This document shows positions 25,695 to 33,535 of a stretch of 55,566 nt of DNA, in pieces (the first letter of the stretch is position 1; the number at the start of each line of letters is the position of its first letter). The translations under genes were made by a program, and so were the position numbers. Location of the stretch: positions 1-55,566 of the forward strand of contig CAZDVZ010000008.1 in the NCBI GenBank assembly GCA_964509125.1, read 5' to 3'. The notes below the pieces were generated by a model. That model had not been told where the DNA came from, ran no database searches, and saw nothing but the letters and a program-made list of their open reading frames with translations. This stretch comes from SIG653 sp964509125. Lineage in GTDB: Bacteria; Bacillota; Clostridia; Oscillospirales; CAG-382.

Positions 25695-27014
25695 ATGGCA
25701 ATAGTTGCAATAGTAGGACGCCCAAATGTGGGAAAAAGCACTTTTTTTAATAAACTTGCAGGAAAACGCCTTTCCATAGTTGCAGATACGCCCGGCGTTA
25801 CAAGAGACAGACTATATTATGATATTGAGTGGAACGGTCGAAAATTGACTCTTGTTGACACAGGCGGTATCGAGCCTAAAACTGACAGTGATATGCTTAA
25901 ACTCATGAGAAGTCAGGCGGAAACCGCAATAATAATGGCCGATGTCATTATTTTCATGACAGATTCAAGAACCGGTGTTACGGCAGATGACAAGGATATC
26001 GCCACCATGCTGAGAAGAAGCGGAAAACCTGTTATTTTGGCAGTAAACAAAATTGACAGAACAGGTGAGCTTCCGCCTGAATATTACGAATTTTACGAAC
26101 TCTCTCTTGATGATCCGTTTGCATTGTCTGCACTTCACGGAACAGGCAGCGGAGACATTTTAGATAAAGTAATAGAAATGCTTCCGGAGGAAGAAGAAGA
26201 AACCGAAGATGACGGAATTATCCGTGTTGCCATCATCGGGAAACCCAATGCAGGAAAAAGTTCTTTGACAAACAAAATTGTAGGTGAAGAACGAGTTATA
26301 GTATCTCCCGTTGCGGGAACAACAAGAGATGCCATTGATACCCCTGTAGAAAATGAATTTGGAAAATATGTCTTTATAGACACAGCAGGGATTCGAAGAA
26401 ACGCAAAAATTGAAGATGAAATTGAACGCTATAGCGTATACAGAGCATCGGCAGCTATTGAAAGAAGCGATGTATGCCTAATACTTGCAGACGCAGCGGA
26501 GGGTATTACTGCGCAGGATGAACGAATTGCGGGTTTGGCTCATGAAGCGGGAAAAGCATCTATTATTGTAATAAACAAATGGGATACGGTAGAAAAAGAT
26601 AACAACACCGTAAACGAATTTGTAAAGGATATCAGAAACTCCCTCGCGTATATGACATATGCCCCTATACAGTTTATTTCTGCAAAAACCGGACAGCGTG
26701 TAGAAAAGTTGTACGAGATGATAAACAGTGTACACTCAGAAGCATCTAAAAGAATACCTACGGGTGTTTTGAATGACGTTCTCGGTGACGCTACGGTTAA
26801 AGTTCAACCCCCAACAGACAAAGGCAAACGCCTTAAAATATATTATATGACTCAGGTTTCTACAAACCCGCCCACTTTTGTTATTTTCTGCAACGAACCC
26901 GAACTTTTTCATTTTTCATATCAACGCTATATTGAAAACTGTCTCAGAAACACATTCGGATTCGATGGTACTCCGATAAAGATCATAATCAGAAAAAGAG
27001 GCGAAGAAGCATAA
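25695..27014 (+). CDS. der: Ribosome biogenesis GTPase Der (EngA)
   Basis: An essential double GTPase for 50S subunit assembly. The 439-aa product has G domain 1 (GRPNVGKS, DTGG, NKID) and G domain 2 (GKPNAGKS, DTAG, NKWD), followed by the C-terminal KH-like domain (YYMTQVSTNPPTFVIFCN). An acidic linker (EEEEETEDDG) joins the G domains. Length is as expected. It lies between the DUF512 gene and plsY with short gaps, so the genes are probably co-transcribed. Confidence 0.98.
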   Translation: MAIVAIVGRPNVGKSTFFNKLAGKRLSIVADTPGVTRDRLYYDIEWNGRKLTLVDTGGIEPKTDSDMLKLMRSQAETAIIMADVIIFMTDSRTGVTADDKDIATMLRRSGKPVILAVNKIDRTGELPPEYYEFYELSLDDPFALSALHGTGSGDILDKVIEMLPEEEEETEDDGIIRVAIIGKPNAGKSSLTNKIVGEERVIVSPVAGTTRDAIDTPVENEFGKYVFIDTAGIRRNAKIEDEIERYSVYRASAAIERSDVCLILADAAEGITAQDERIAGLAHEAGKASIIVINKWDTVEKDNNTVNEFVKDIRNSLAYMTYAPIQFISAKTGQRVEKLYEMINSVHSEASKRIPTGVLNDVLGDATVKVQPPTDKGKRLKIYYMTQVSTNPPTFVIFCNEPELFHFSYQRYIENCLRNTFGFDGTPIKIIIRKRGEEA

Positions 27015-27035
27015 TTTTTTAAGAGGAAACGATAT

Positions 27036-27863
27036 ATGATTTATGAAACTATATATGCGATCTATGGACTTCCAAACTGGCTCAACATAAAAGACGAAGT
27101 GATGTTGGTGATACAAATACTTTTGTGCATGATAGTTCCCTATCTGCTTGGAAGCATTAACACTGCCATCATTATTTCTAAAAAGATTTATAAACAAGAT
27201 ATCAGAGATTTCGGAAGCGGAAATGCGGGAATGACCAATATGCACCGCACATACGGAATGAAAGCCGCTCTTCTCACCTTTGCAGGTGACAGTTTAAAAC
27301 AAATTGCCTCTATATTTTTTGCCAGCTTTATATATGGCAGAGAAGGCGCATATTTGGCAGGTATGTTTTGTATATTAGGTCATATTGCCCCTATATATTA
27401 TAAATTTAAAGGTGGAAAAGGTGTAATTGCCACCGCTACGATGATTTTGCTTTTAAATCCCGTTGTTTTTATAGTTGTTTTTGCACTCTTTATTTCAGTA
27501 GTCGCCGTTTCACGTTACATCTCTTTAGGATCTATCTTAGCGGCATTTGCTTATCCCGGAGTTTTGTATATGTACATGAGCTTTCAAATTTCACGCAATC
27601 AATTAAACGGGTTAGAAGCATTCCCCATGATCTCATCTGTTGTTATTGGCTTTGTTGTTATTTTTATGCACAGAACAAATATCGGCAGGTTGGTAAACGG
27701 AAAAGAAAACAAGCTTTGCCTTACAAAAAAACAAAAAGAGAAAGCAGAAATGGAACGACTTTCAAGAAAATATGATAATGACGACGATGATGAAGACAAA
27801 GTCAATGATATTGATGATGACACCGATTATATTGACACCACGGGCATGATTTATAAAGATTGA
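27036..27863 (+). CDS. plsY: Glycerol-3-phosphate acyltransferase PlsY
   Basis: An inner-membrane enzyme that transfers acyl groups from acyl-phosphate to glycerol-3-phosphate, the first step of phospholipid synthesis. Family motifs are present: GSINTAIIISK (N-terminal), FGSGNAGMTNMHRTYG, GHIAPIYYKFKGGKGV and the C-terminal FMHRTNIGRL. At 275 aa it is longer than typical (~200): there is an N-terminal extension of ~30 residues and a ~55-residue charged tail ending in a run of Asp (DNDDDDEDKVNDIDDDTD). The tail is odd for the family and may be a cytosolic interaction segment. Confidence 0.93.
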   Translation: MIYETIYAIYGLPNWLNIKDEVMLVIQILLCMIVPYLLGSINTAIIISKKIYKQDIRDFGSGNAGMTNMHRTYGMKAALLTFAGDSLKQIASIFFASFIYGREGAYLAGMFCILGHIAPIYYKFKGGKGVIATATMILLLNPVVFIVVFALFISVVAVSRYISLGSILAAFAYPGVLYMYMSFQISRNQLNGLEAFPMISSVVIGFVVIFMHRTNIGRLVNGKENKLCLTKKQKEKAEMERLSRKYDNDDDDEDKVNDIDDDTDYIDTTGMIYKD

Positions 27864-27881
27864 TTTTACAAGGAAAATATT

Positions 27882-28133
27882 ATGAAAAGGAAAAATATAT
27901 ACATTATTATCACCGTAGTTTTATTAATAGCATTGTTTTTCCCCTTCAGTTCAGAAACCCACGTAGACGGCACAAAAGAATATTCTGCCCTAATGATGAA
28001 GTATGTCAATTGGGCCTCCACCGAAAGTATTGGTACCAATATTGTTGAGGCAAGAACATTTAAGATGTATTTCTTTCCGGATAATTTAAAAGAATACGAA
28101 GAACTTAGAAACGAATTTTTCTACGACAGATAA
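27882..28133 (+). CDS. Small membrane-anchored protein of unknown function
   Basis: An 83-aa protein with one N-terminal membrane or uncleaved signal helix (IYIIITVVLLIALFFPF), then a short polar extracellular part with the end MYFFPDNLKEYEELRNEFFY. AAGGAA lies upstream of the ATG, and the gene follows plsY after 18 bp, so it is the last gene of that operon. No family is recognised. Confidence 0.7.
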   Translation: MKRKNIYIIITVVLLIALFFPFSSETHVDGTKEYSALMMKYVNWASTESIGTNIVEARTFKMYFFPDNLKEYEELRNEFFYDR

Positions 28134-28220
28134 CTGATAATTCCCTAAAAAATTGAGCATTGACTTTAAATTTCAAGGGAAAGCAATGATTTATCCTTAA
28201 AATATAGTACAAAAAATTCA

Positions 28221-28254
28221 AATCGGATGTGAAAAAAATTTTTCACATCCGATT
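28221..28254. terminator. Bidirectional terminator between convergent genes
   Basis: A 16-bp perfect inverted repeat (28221-28236 with 28239-28254), rich in A on the left arm and T on the right, between the plsY operon and the convergent CBM9 gene. T-rich DNA follows on both sides, so it can serve both strands. Confidence 0.75.
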
Positions 28255-28288
28255 ATTTGATTTCTATCAATTTTTACGATTAAGAAAA

Positions 28289-28897
28289 CTATTCAATTTC
28301 AATGTCGGCAAAAAATGCGCTTTGATGAAAATCGGGTTTTTCTAAATTAACAGGAGACCACATTCCATAATGCTCAATCTCTGTTTCGTCTCCACACTTA
28401 TAGAAATTGCCCTTAAACTTATAACCTTTTTCGAACATTATCTTTTTTCCAAACATTTTTTCAATTGTTTCGAAATTAAAAAGCACTTCTACGCTCCAAT
28501 TATCTTTATTTATTGTGGCTTTTACATTAGGAAGCTGCAATCCATCAATGGTATGAGCGTGACGCACTTCTTCATGACGATTTTTGCGTACGGTCATAAC
28601 AAATGCCCCTGCAGCGTTTGCTTCAAAATTCATATACAAAGGGGAACAGTTGTCGAAAGATACAAAAAATTCAAGACAACTGTCAAGATGCACCTTATGG
28701 CCGTACTCAGTACCCGTAATTTTGGGATCTTTCTCAAAAGACGTAAGCTTTAAATAAATGCCTTCGCCCTCTAAAAGTCCAAGTTGTGCATAAGACACGG
28801 GGGTGTATTTGTCTCCCCAAACATATTTATCAATAAACGCCTTTGGGAGTGAGTCTATTTCCTTTTTATCCTTTATGGTCAAAACTGAATATTTCAT
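28289..28897 (-). CDS. CBM9-like carbohydrate-binding protein
   Basis: A 202-aa protein resembling family 9 carbohydrate-binding modules (DOMON-like fold). It has LDSCLEFFVSFD in the first half and a C-terminal YGMWSPVNLEKPDFH. It lacks a signal peptide, so it would act in the cytosol unless exported otherwise. It is the second gene after the secreted transglutaminase-like gene (27-bp gap) and probably shares its mRNA. Ligand and role are unknown. Confidence 0.72.
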   Translation of the reverse strand: MKYSVLTIKDKKEIDSLPKAFIDKYVWGDKYTPVSYAQLGLLEGEGIYLKLTSFEKDPKITGTEYGHKVHLDSCLEFFVSFDNCSPLYMNFEANAAGAFVMTVRKNRHEEVRHAHTIDGLQLPNVKATINKDNWSVEVLFNFETIEKMFGKKIMFEKGYKFKGNFYKCGDETEIEHYGMWSPVNLEKPDFHQSAFFADIEIE

Positions 28898-28924
28898 ATT
28901 ATTCCTCTCTTATATAAAAAATTA

Positions 28925-30805
28925 TTATTGTCTGTAATTAGAAAGTGCCATGCCGTACTCATAAAAAGCACAAAGCATTTTTTTGGTTTCATCATCTTCA
29001 CATTCGTTTATAAATGTTAGTACACTATATTTAAGAGATACATCTTTTGTTTTGACCGTATACATTCTATGGAAAATATACGGTGATATATCCATAATCG
29101 AAACAACGTAATACAACCCGTCTTTCTCCACGGTATACTTGCCGTTACACTGAAATTCTGCCGTTCCAATTACAGAAAATTTATGCCTCAAGGTAACTGT
29201 AGCACCTATTTCAACCGTTGTACCTACATAAGAAATTTCTTCCGATAAATCACAAATTTCCTTTTCAACCTCAGAAAAAATTTCGTTTTCCGGGGCATAA
29301 TTTGTATACTCGCAATAATTTAAAAATGCATCAACCACATTTTTTGTTTTCTCATCAAAATCGCCCGATAGTATATACTCTGCATATTCTGCTAACGAAA
29401 TTTCATAAGTTTTCTCATATTCATCACAAGTTACGGTTAAAATAATTTTTTCGTTTATTTGAGAAGGCTCCACGGGAATAGAGATTACACCGCTTGATGA
29501 CAATTCTTCAATACCAATCTCTTCCGATAAATCTGCTATCTGATATTTTATAGTTCCGCCTTTTATCTCATCAAACGCCCTTACAAAGAAGTTTAAAGTT
29601 TGTCCTCTCGAACTCACTTCAAGGCTAACGCTGTCAATACAATCCACATTTTTAGGGAGACTCTTTGCACAAAGACTGTAATACTTTTTGTTCTGAACGG
29701 AATAATATAGATATCCCATATGGATATTACAACCAAATACTTCTCCCACGGTGGAACAAAATTCAGTCGCCTTTCCATCTAATGTCAATTGATAAACCGT
29801 ATTATCTACAGAACAGTAAAGCAAATCTCCGTGGCTTGCAACGGAAAACACAGCTTTTTGGCTTTCCCAAAAGGGCTTTACATCTGTTCCGTTGGCAACC
29901 ATAACTCGTCTTGAGCCGTTAATATATTGATTAGGCTCTACAAAATACCAACTGCCGTTTATATACTCCATGGTGCCCTTTACATCTTTAAAATATGCGT
30001 TATCATAAATTTCGCTATCGCACGTGGGAAGCGGTATCGTACTCCATATTTTCAAATCATCAACTTCCAAAGCCATTGCTTTATCAGAAGCAAGGAGTTT
30101 TTCGTGGGATTCCCTGCCACGTTCTATAAATAAACCTTTATATGTAGCTCCCGCATCATCTTCGGTCACATCCACATGATAATATTTTCCGTCAAGCTTT
30201 ACAATATTCCACCCATGATTTAACGTGTCAGATGTTACATAGTGGCACTCAACACCCGCACGGTCCATTAAATACTTAAATGCATACGCATATCCTTGGC
30301 AAACACCCTTTTGTCTCACAAAAATACCATACGCAGTAAAAGAGAGATCATCTGTAAGTTCATAGCTGGCAGTTTCCGTTAAATAGTCATGAGCAGAAAT
30401 CACCTTGTCAAAATCACTCATACCATATTCAAAACAAACATTATATGCTTCATCTGCATATCTTTGAAACTCTTTTTGCATTTGTTCAATTTCAGAAAAA
30501 TCCTCGAAACTGTTTTCCCACGTTATCTCCGAAACGTATTCACTATTTTCCGAAAAAGTATAACTTATTGATTCGGGATACCAAAACACATCCGCATTTT
30601 GGCATTGAGAATATTGAAGCAAAAATCCTACGTCGCTTTTGCGAATATTAAATTTCTCAAGAGAAAATGAAGTTTCTCCCGCCCTCAAAGCATCCGCAAA
30701 AGCGTCTGATGCTTTTTCGTAATTACCCACTTCCTCTGCCGAAACAGAAAACGAAGCAAAAGCTAAAAACATTAAAATGCAAAAAAATGTAACTATTTTT
30801 TTCAT
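28925..30805 (-). CDS. Secreted transglutaminase-like protein
   Basis: A 626-aa protein with an N-terminal signal peptide (FCILMFLAFASFSVSA). Residues ~145-240 form a transglutaminase-like (cysteine protease fold) domain with all three catalytic sites: GVCQGYA (Cys), LNHGWN (His) and YHVDVT (Asp). The C-terminal half has beta-rich repeats that resemble propeller or surface domains. It is probably secreted or wall-associated; substrate unknown. The gene starts ~140 nt after a predicted promoter, leaving a long leader that can fold. Confidence 0.82.
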   Translation of the reverse strand: MKKIVTFFCILMFLAFASFSVSAEEVGNYEKASDAFADALRAGETSFSLEKFNIRKSDVGFLLQYSQCQNADVFWYPESISYTFSENSEYVSEITWENSFEDFSEIEQMQKEFQRYADEAYNVCFEYGMSDFDKVISAHDYLTETASYELTDDLSFTAYGIFVRQKGVCQGYAYAFKYLMDRAGVECHYVTSDTLNHGWNIVKLDGKYYHVDVTEDDAGATYKGLFIERGRESHEKLLASDKAMALEVDDLKIWSTIPLPTCDSEIYDNAYFKDVKGTMEYINGSWYFVEPNQYINGSRRVMVANGTDVKPFWESQKAVFSVASHGDLLYCSVDNTVYQLTLDGKATEFCSTVGEVFGCNIHMGYLYYSVQNKKYYSLCAKSLPKNVDCIDSVSLEVSSRGQTLNFFVRAFDEIKGGTIKYQIADLSEEIGIEELSSSGVISIPVEPSQINEKIILTVTCDEYEKTYEISLAEYAEYILSGDFDEKTKNVVDAFLNYCEYTNYAPENEIFSEVEKEICDLSEEISYVGTTVEIGATVTLRHKFSVIGTAEFQCNGKYTVEKDGLYYVVSIMDISPYIFHRMYTVKTKDVSLKYSVLTFINECEDDETKKMLCAFYEYGMALSNYRQ

Positions 30806-30874
30806 ACAAATAAAATTCCTCTTGTGTAGTACACTAATGGTGTATAAGCGTTATGGTGAATAATCTAAACCGTC

Positions 30875-30945
30875 AAAACAAGAGAGACATCAAAAGCTTT
30901 TAATAAATACACTCTATCATTGCCTAAAAACGCATCTCTTGTTTT
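30875..30945 (-). other. Leader inverted repeat of the transglutaminase-like gene
   Basis: AAAACAAGAGA (30875-30885) and TCTCTTGTTTT (30935-30945) are 11-bp complementary arms about 50 nt apart, in the leader of the minus-strand gene. The predicted transcript starts within the right arm. No known riboswitch is recognised. On the plus strand the right arm is T-rich and could also act as a terminator. Confidence 0.45.
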
Positions 30946-30947
30946 TC

Positions 30948-30975
30948 ATTATAACACATTTTTATAAAAAATCAA
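30948..30975 (-). promoter_or_regulatory. Sigma-A promoter of the transglutaminase-like gene
   Basis: Minus strand TTGATT (30970-30975), 16-nt spacer, TATAAT (30948-30953). The start near 30941 gives a ~136-nt leader. Confidence 0.65.
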
Positions 30976-31000
30976 TATTACAAAAAAGGAAAATCAATGA

Positions 31001-31029
31001 TTGACAGTAAGAACGCTGTGTGGTATAAT
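31001..31029 (+). promoter_or_regulatory. Consensus sigma-A promoter of the lipoprotein-kinase operon
   Basis: TTGACA (31001-31006), 17-nt spacer, TATAAT (31024-31029), an exact consensus match. It lies inside the open frame upstream of the first lipoprotein, so the true start must be downstream of ~31036. Confidence 0.88.
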
Positions 31030-31080
31030 TTAAGCGTAAATAATCAAGAAAGGTGTGCCTTTTGCGCACGGACAAAAATG

Positions 31081-31299
31081 ATGAGCAAATTACAAATATC
31101 TACTTTTATTTTGCTTTTATTTTCAACTTTATTAACTACTGCTTGCGATGGAAAAAGTAACAACAGCGAATCTGACAAAAGTGCTTCATCTTCTCAAATT
31201 GAAGTGTCGGAAACAGTTTCTACAGAAGAATCTATAGAATCTTTTGTATCCGAACCTATAGAGGAGGATATATCTCTTCCTGCTATTCCATTAGACTGA
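31081..31299 (+). CDS. Small acidic lipoprotein
   Basis: A 72-aa protein from ATG 31081 (or 31078). The signal peptide LQISTFILLLFSTLLTTAC ends in a lipobox (LTTAC), so the mature part is only ~50 residues. It is rich in Ser and Glu (SESDKSASSSQ) and disordered. A frame extends upstream to 30997, but it spans a consensus promoter and is not translated. Between the AAAGG element and the ATG a 6-bp hairpin (GTGTGC/GCGCAC) forms. It is followed by the HprK-like kinase after 4 nt; translation is likely coupled. Confidence 0.72.
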   Translation: MSKLQISTFILLLFSTLLTTACDGKSNNSESDKSASSSQIEVSETVSTEESIESFVSEPIEEDISLPAIPLD

Positions 31300-31303
31300 A
31301 GCT

Positions 31304-31996
31304 ATGAAAGAATTTCGACTTAAGCTTGCGGAAAAAGTTATTTGTGCAAAAGTAAATTTTGAAGAAACCGAAAAATTTTGTAAAGATTTTTTATGCAGCC
31401 AAAACGCGGATATATTTATAGAGATTGAAAAATCAGACTTGGAATTTGAAAAAAATTTTTCTTGTTCAACAAGTGAAAAAAGCTTGGAGTTATGTGCATT
31501 ATACCGAAAAATTTGTCATGAGATGATAAATTTTAACACAGTGCTTTTTCACTGCTCTGCCATAGAGCTAAATGGTAATGCTTATATTTTTGCAGCTCCA
31601 AGTGGTACGGGAAAATCCACCCATACGGAAAAATGGAGGAGATTGTTTGGCGCAAAAGCAATTAACGACGATAAGCCTTTAATTAAAATAGAAGAAGATG
31701 TCACTGTTTACGGCACACCGTGGATGGGCAAGCACAAGATAGGAAGCAACATTTCCGCGCCATTGAAAGTGATTTATATGATTGAAAGAAGCGAAACAAA
31801 TCGTTTGGAGCCAATTTCACAAAGCGATGCTTTTTCAAAACTTATGAAGCAAGTTTATGTACCCGGAAATGGTATTTTGACGTTAAAAACAGCTAATTTG
31901 ATTTCTTCGCTTTCAAAAAAAGTGGATATTTATAATCTTCAATGTAACATGAATGATAAGTCTGCAAAAATAGCGCTTTTAGGAACAGTCAAATAA
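31304..31996 (+). CDS. HprK/PEPCK-like kinase
   Basis: A 230-aa protein whose C-terminal two thirds resemble the catalytic domain of HPr kinase (P-loop PEPCK-like fold). It has FHCSAIELNGNAYIF, P-loop APSGTGKSTHT (residues ~99-109), INDDKPLI (metal/acidic site) and GTPWMGKHKIGSN. HPr kinase itself is larger (~310 aa) and its signature is absent, so this is a relative with a different substrate. Related kinases in RiPP clusters modify precursor peptides, but no precursor or PqqD gene is seen. Here it lies between two lipoprotein genes. The substrate is unknown. Confidence 0.75.
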   Translation: MKEFRLKLAEKVICAKVNFEETEKFCKDFLCSQNADIFIEIEKSDLEFEKNFSCSTSEKSLELCALYRKICHEMINFNTVLFHCSAIELNGNAYIFAAPSGTGKSTHTEKWRRLFGAKAINDDKPLIKIEEDVTVYGTPWMGKHKIGSNISAPLKVIYMIERSETNRLEPISQSDAFSKLMKQVYVPGNGILTLKTANLISSLSKKVDIYNLQCNMNDKSAKIALLGTVK

Positions 31997-32022
31997 ATCA
32001 CCAATTATATTAAGGAAACCAC

Positions 32023-32568
32023 ATGAAACAAAGCATTTTTTTAGTATTTCTCCTTGTTTTCATAATGTCGTCATGCACCGAAAAGGAGGAGACGGTCAAT
32101 TTAACATCTTTTGAAATACAAGCAGAAGACGTTTTTATGGAAGGCACAAATATTTCTTTAGAGGAATTTGACCTTTTCAAACGTCATAACTTGGAAGGCA
32201 TCGTGCCCGAAAATTACACATACTGCGAAAAAATTGCCGAAACGAGTGAAACAGCTTCCGTACTTCTCACTGAATATGAATTTACAGTGCCGTCCCACAT
32301 GGATCAAAAGCTTGAGCGACAAACTTATTTTAATCAAGTTTTGCTTGCGGTGAAAGATTCATCAGATAACAAGTCGGTTTATAAATTTACGGACAAATGG
32401 GAAGACTTTCCGATTTATGAAGATATTGTCCCCGATGGTGAAAAGATAGAATGTCACTTTTATCTCAACGGAAAACTTCATATGCTAACCGTTACCGTAA
32501 CCTCATCCGAAGATACACAGCTTTATTCTGTATCTCTCACATATTCATCAGTGTCAACGAATCCATAA
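32023..32568 (+). CDS. Lipoprotein of unknown function
   Basis: A 181-aa protein with a lipoprotein signal peptide (LVFLLVFIMSSC, lipobox Cys18) and a ~160-residue extracellular domain of mixed alpha/beta type. AAGGAA lies upstream of the ATG, and the gene follows the kinase after 26 bp, with a strong terminator just behind it. No family is recognised. Confidence 0.72.
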   Translation: MKQSIFLVFLLVFIMSSCTEKEETVNLTSFEIQAEDVFMEGTNISLEEFDLFKRHNLEGIVPENYTYCEKIAETSETASVLLTEYEFTVPSHMDQKLERQTYFNQVLLAVKDSSDNKSVYKFTDKWEDFPIYEDIVPDGEKIECHFYLNGKLHMLTVTVTSSEDTQLYSVSLTYSSVSTNP

Positions 32569-32572
32569 ATTT

Positions 32573-32626
32573 AAAGTAGCTATCTCAAGCATTTTGAAAT
32601 ATGCATTTAAGATAGCTACTTTTTTT
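32573..32626. terminator. Bidirectional terminator between convergent genes
   Basis: AAAGTAGCTATCT (32573-32585) pairs with AGATAGCTACTTT (32610-32622), with T residues after the right arm and A residues on the left. It ends the lipoprotein-kinase operon and partly abuts the convergent isomerase gene. Confidence 0.8.
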
Positions 32627-33522
32627 CATTTTTGAAAGGATTTTGCAACGCCTGCTATATATTTAAGAACATCGTAATAAAATTTCAAAAGCGAAGGCAT
32701 AAGTTCATCGGGAGCAGATGTAAGCATACGATCGCAAACTTCATACGTAAAATATCCGTCATATCCAATCTCTCCCAATGCCTTCCCTATTTTGTACCAG
32801 TCCAAACGACCTCTGAATGGCAACAAATGGTTGTCATCTTTATAATCGTTATCATGAAGGTGAAGCGCTTTTAATCTTTTATTACCCAAAGCATAAACGA
32901 CATCTTGTGCTTCATCCTGTTGACGTGGAAGTGCAACGTGGCCAACATCAAGGCACGCAACGATATAAGGACTGTTAATTTCATCAATGTAGCGTACAAA
33001 TTCTTCTTTCCTTGAACAGGTATCATGAATAATATATCCCCTCTTGGGATCACGCATCCACATATTCTCCACGGCTACCTTAATATCAAACTTTTCACAA
33101 TAAGGTACAAAACTTCTGTAAAAGTCTATATTTTTCTTTAGTGCTTCTTCTTCACAATTATCATTCCAATAATGTATAGGATGAATGATAATAATCTCCG
33201 CGCCTAATATCGAAGCCATTTCCATGGAGCGTGTTAGACGAGGTAAAAGCAAATTTTTCATTGCGTCTTCTTGGTGGAAAAGTTCAAGAGGAAAAGAAAA
33301 CGGAGCATGAGCTTGATTGACCTTAATTCCTACTTTGTCATAAGCTTCCTTTATAGCAAACGCTTGATCTTTATAATCATCCCTCAAAAAAGGATGACCG
33401 TCATGCACCATTCCCATAAAAGAAAAATCTATCGCATCAAACCCCGCATTTTTTGCAAGAATGCCTGATTTTTCGGCGCCGTATCTGTTAAAAACTTCTT
33501 CTATGTTCAAAGAAAGCTTCAT
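32626..33522 (-). CDS. Sugar phosphate isomerase/epimerase-like TIM-barrel protein
   Basis: A 298-aa protein of the xylose isomerase-like TIM-barrel superfamily. Conserved acidic and His residues appear in VAVENMWMRD, CLDVGHVALP, LHLHDNDYKDDNH and FTYEVCD, the metal-site positions of this fold. It has no signal peptide. It is the last gene of the pnp-mtnA-mtaD operon, 13 bp behind the deaminase gene. It could act on a sugar product of that pathway, such as methylthioribulose or 5-deoxyribulose phosphate, but nothing in the sequence fixes the substrate. Confidence 0.8.
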   Translation of the reverse strand: MKLSLNIEEVFNRYGAEKSGILAKNAGFDAIDFSFMGMVHDGHPFLRDDYKDQAFAIKEAYDKVGIKVNQAHAPFSFPLELFHQEDAMKNLLLPRLTRSMEMASILGAEIIIIHPIHYWNDNCEEEALKKNIDFYRSFVPYCEKFDIKVAVENMWMRDPKRGYIIHDTCSRKEEFVRYIDEINSPYIVACLDVGHVALPRQQDEAQDVVYALGNKRLKALHLHDNDYKDDNHLLPFRGRLDWYKIGKALGEIGYDGYFTYEVCDRMLTSAPDELMPSLLKFYYDVLKYIAGVAKSFQK

Positions 33523-33535
33523 TTGTCACCACTCC

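Noticed and set aside
30997..31080. N-terminal extension of the small lipoprotein gene
   Set aside because: These codons span an exact consensus promoter, and the signal peptide begins at 31081.
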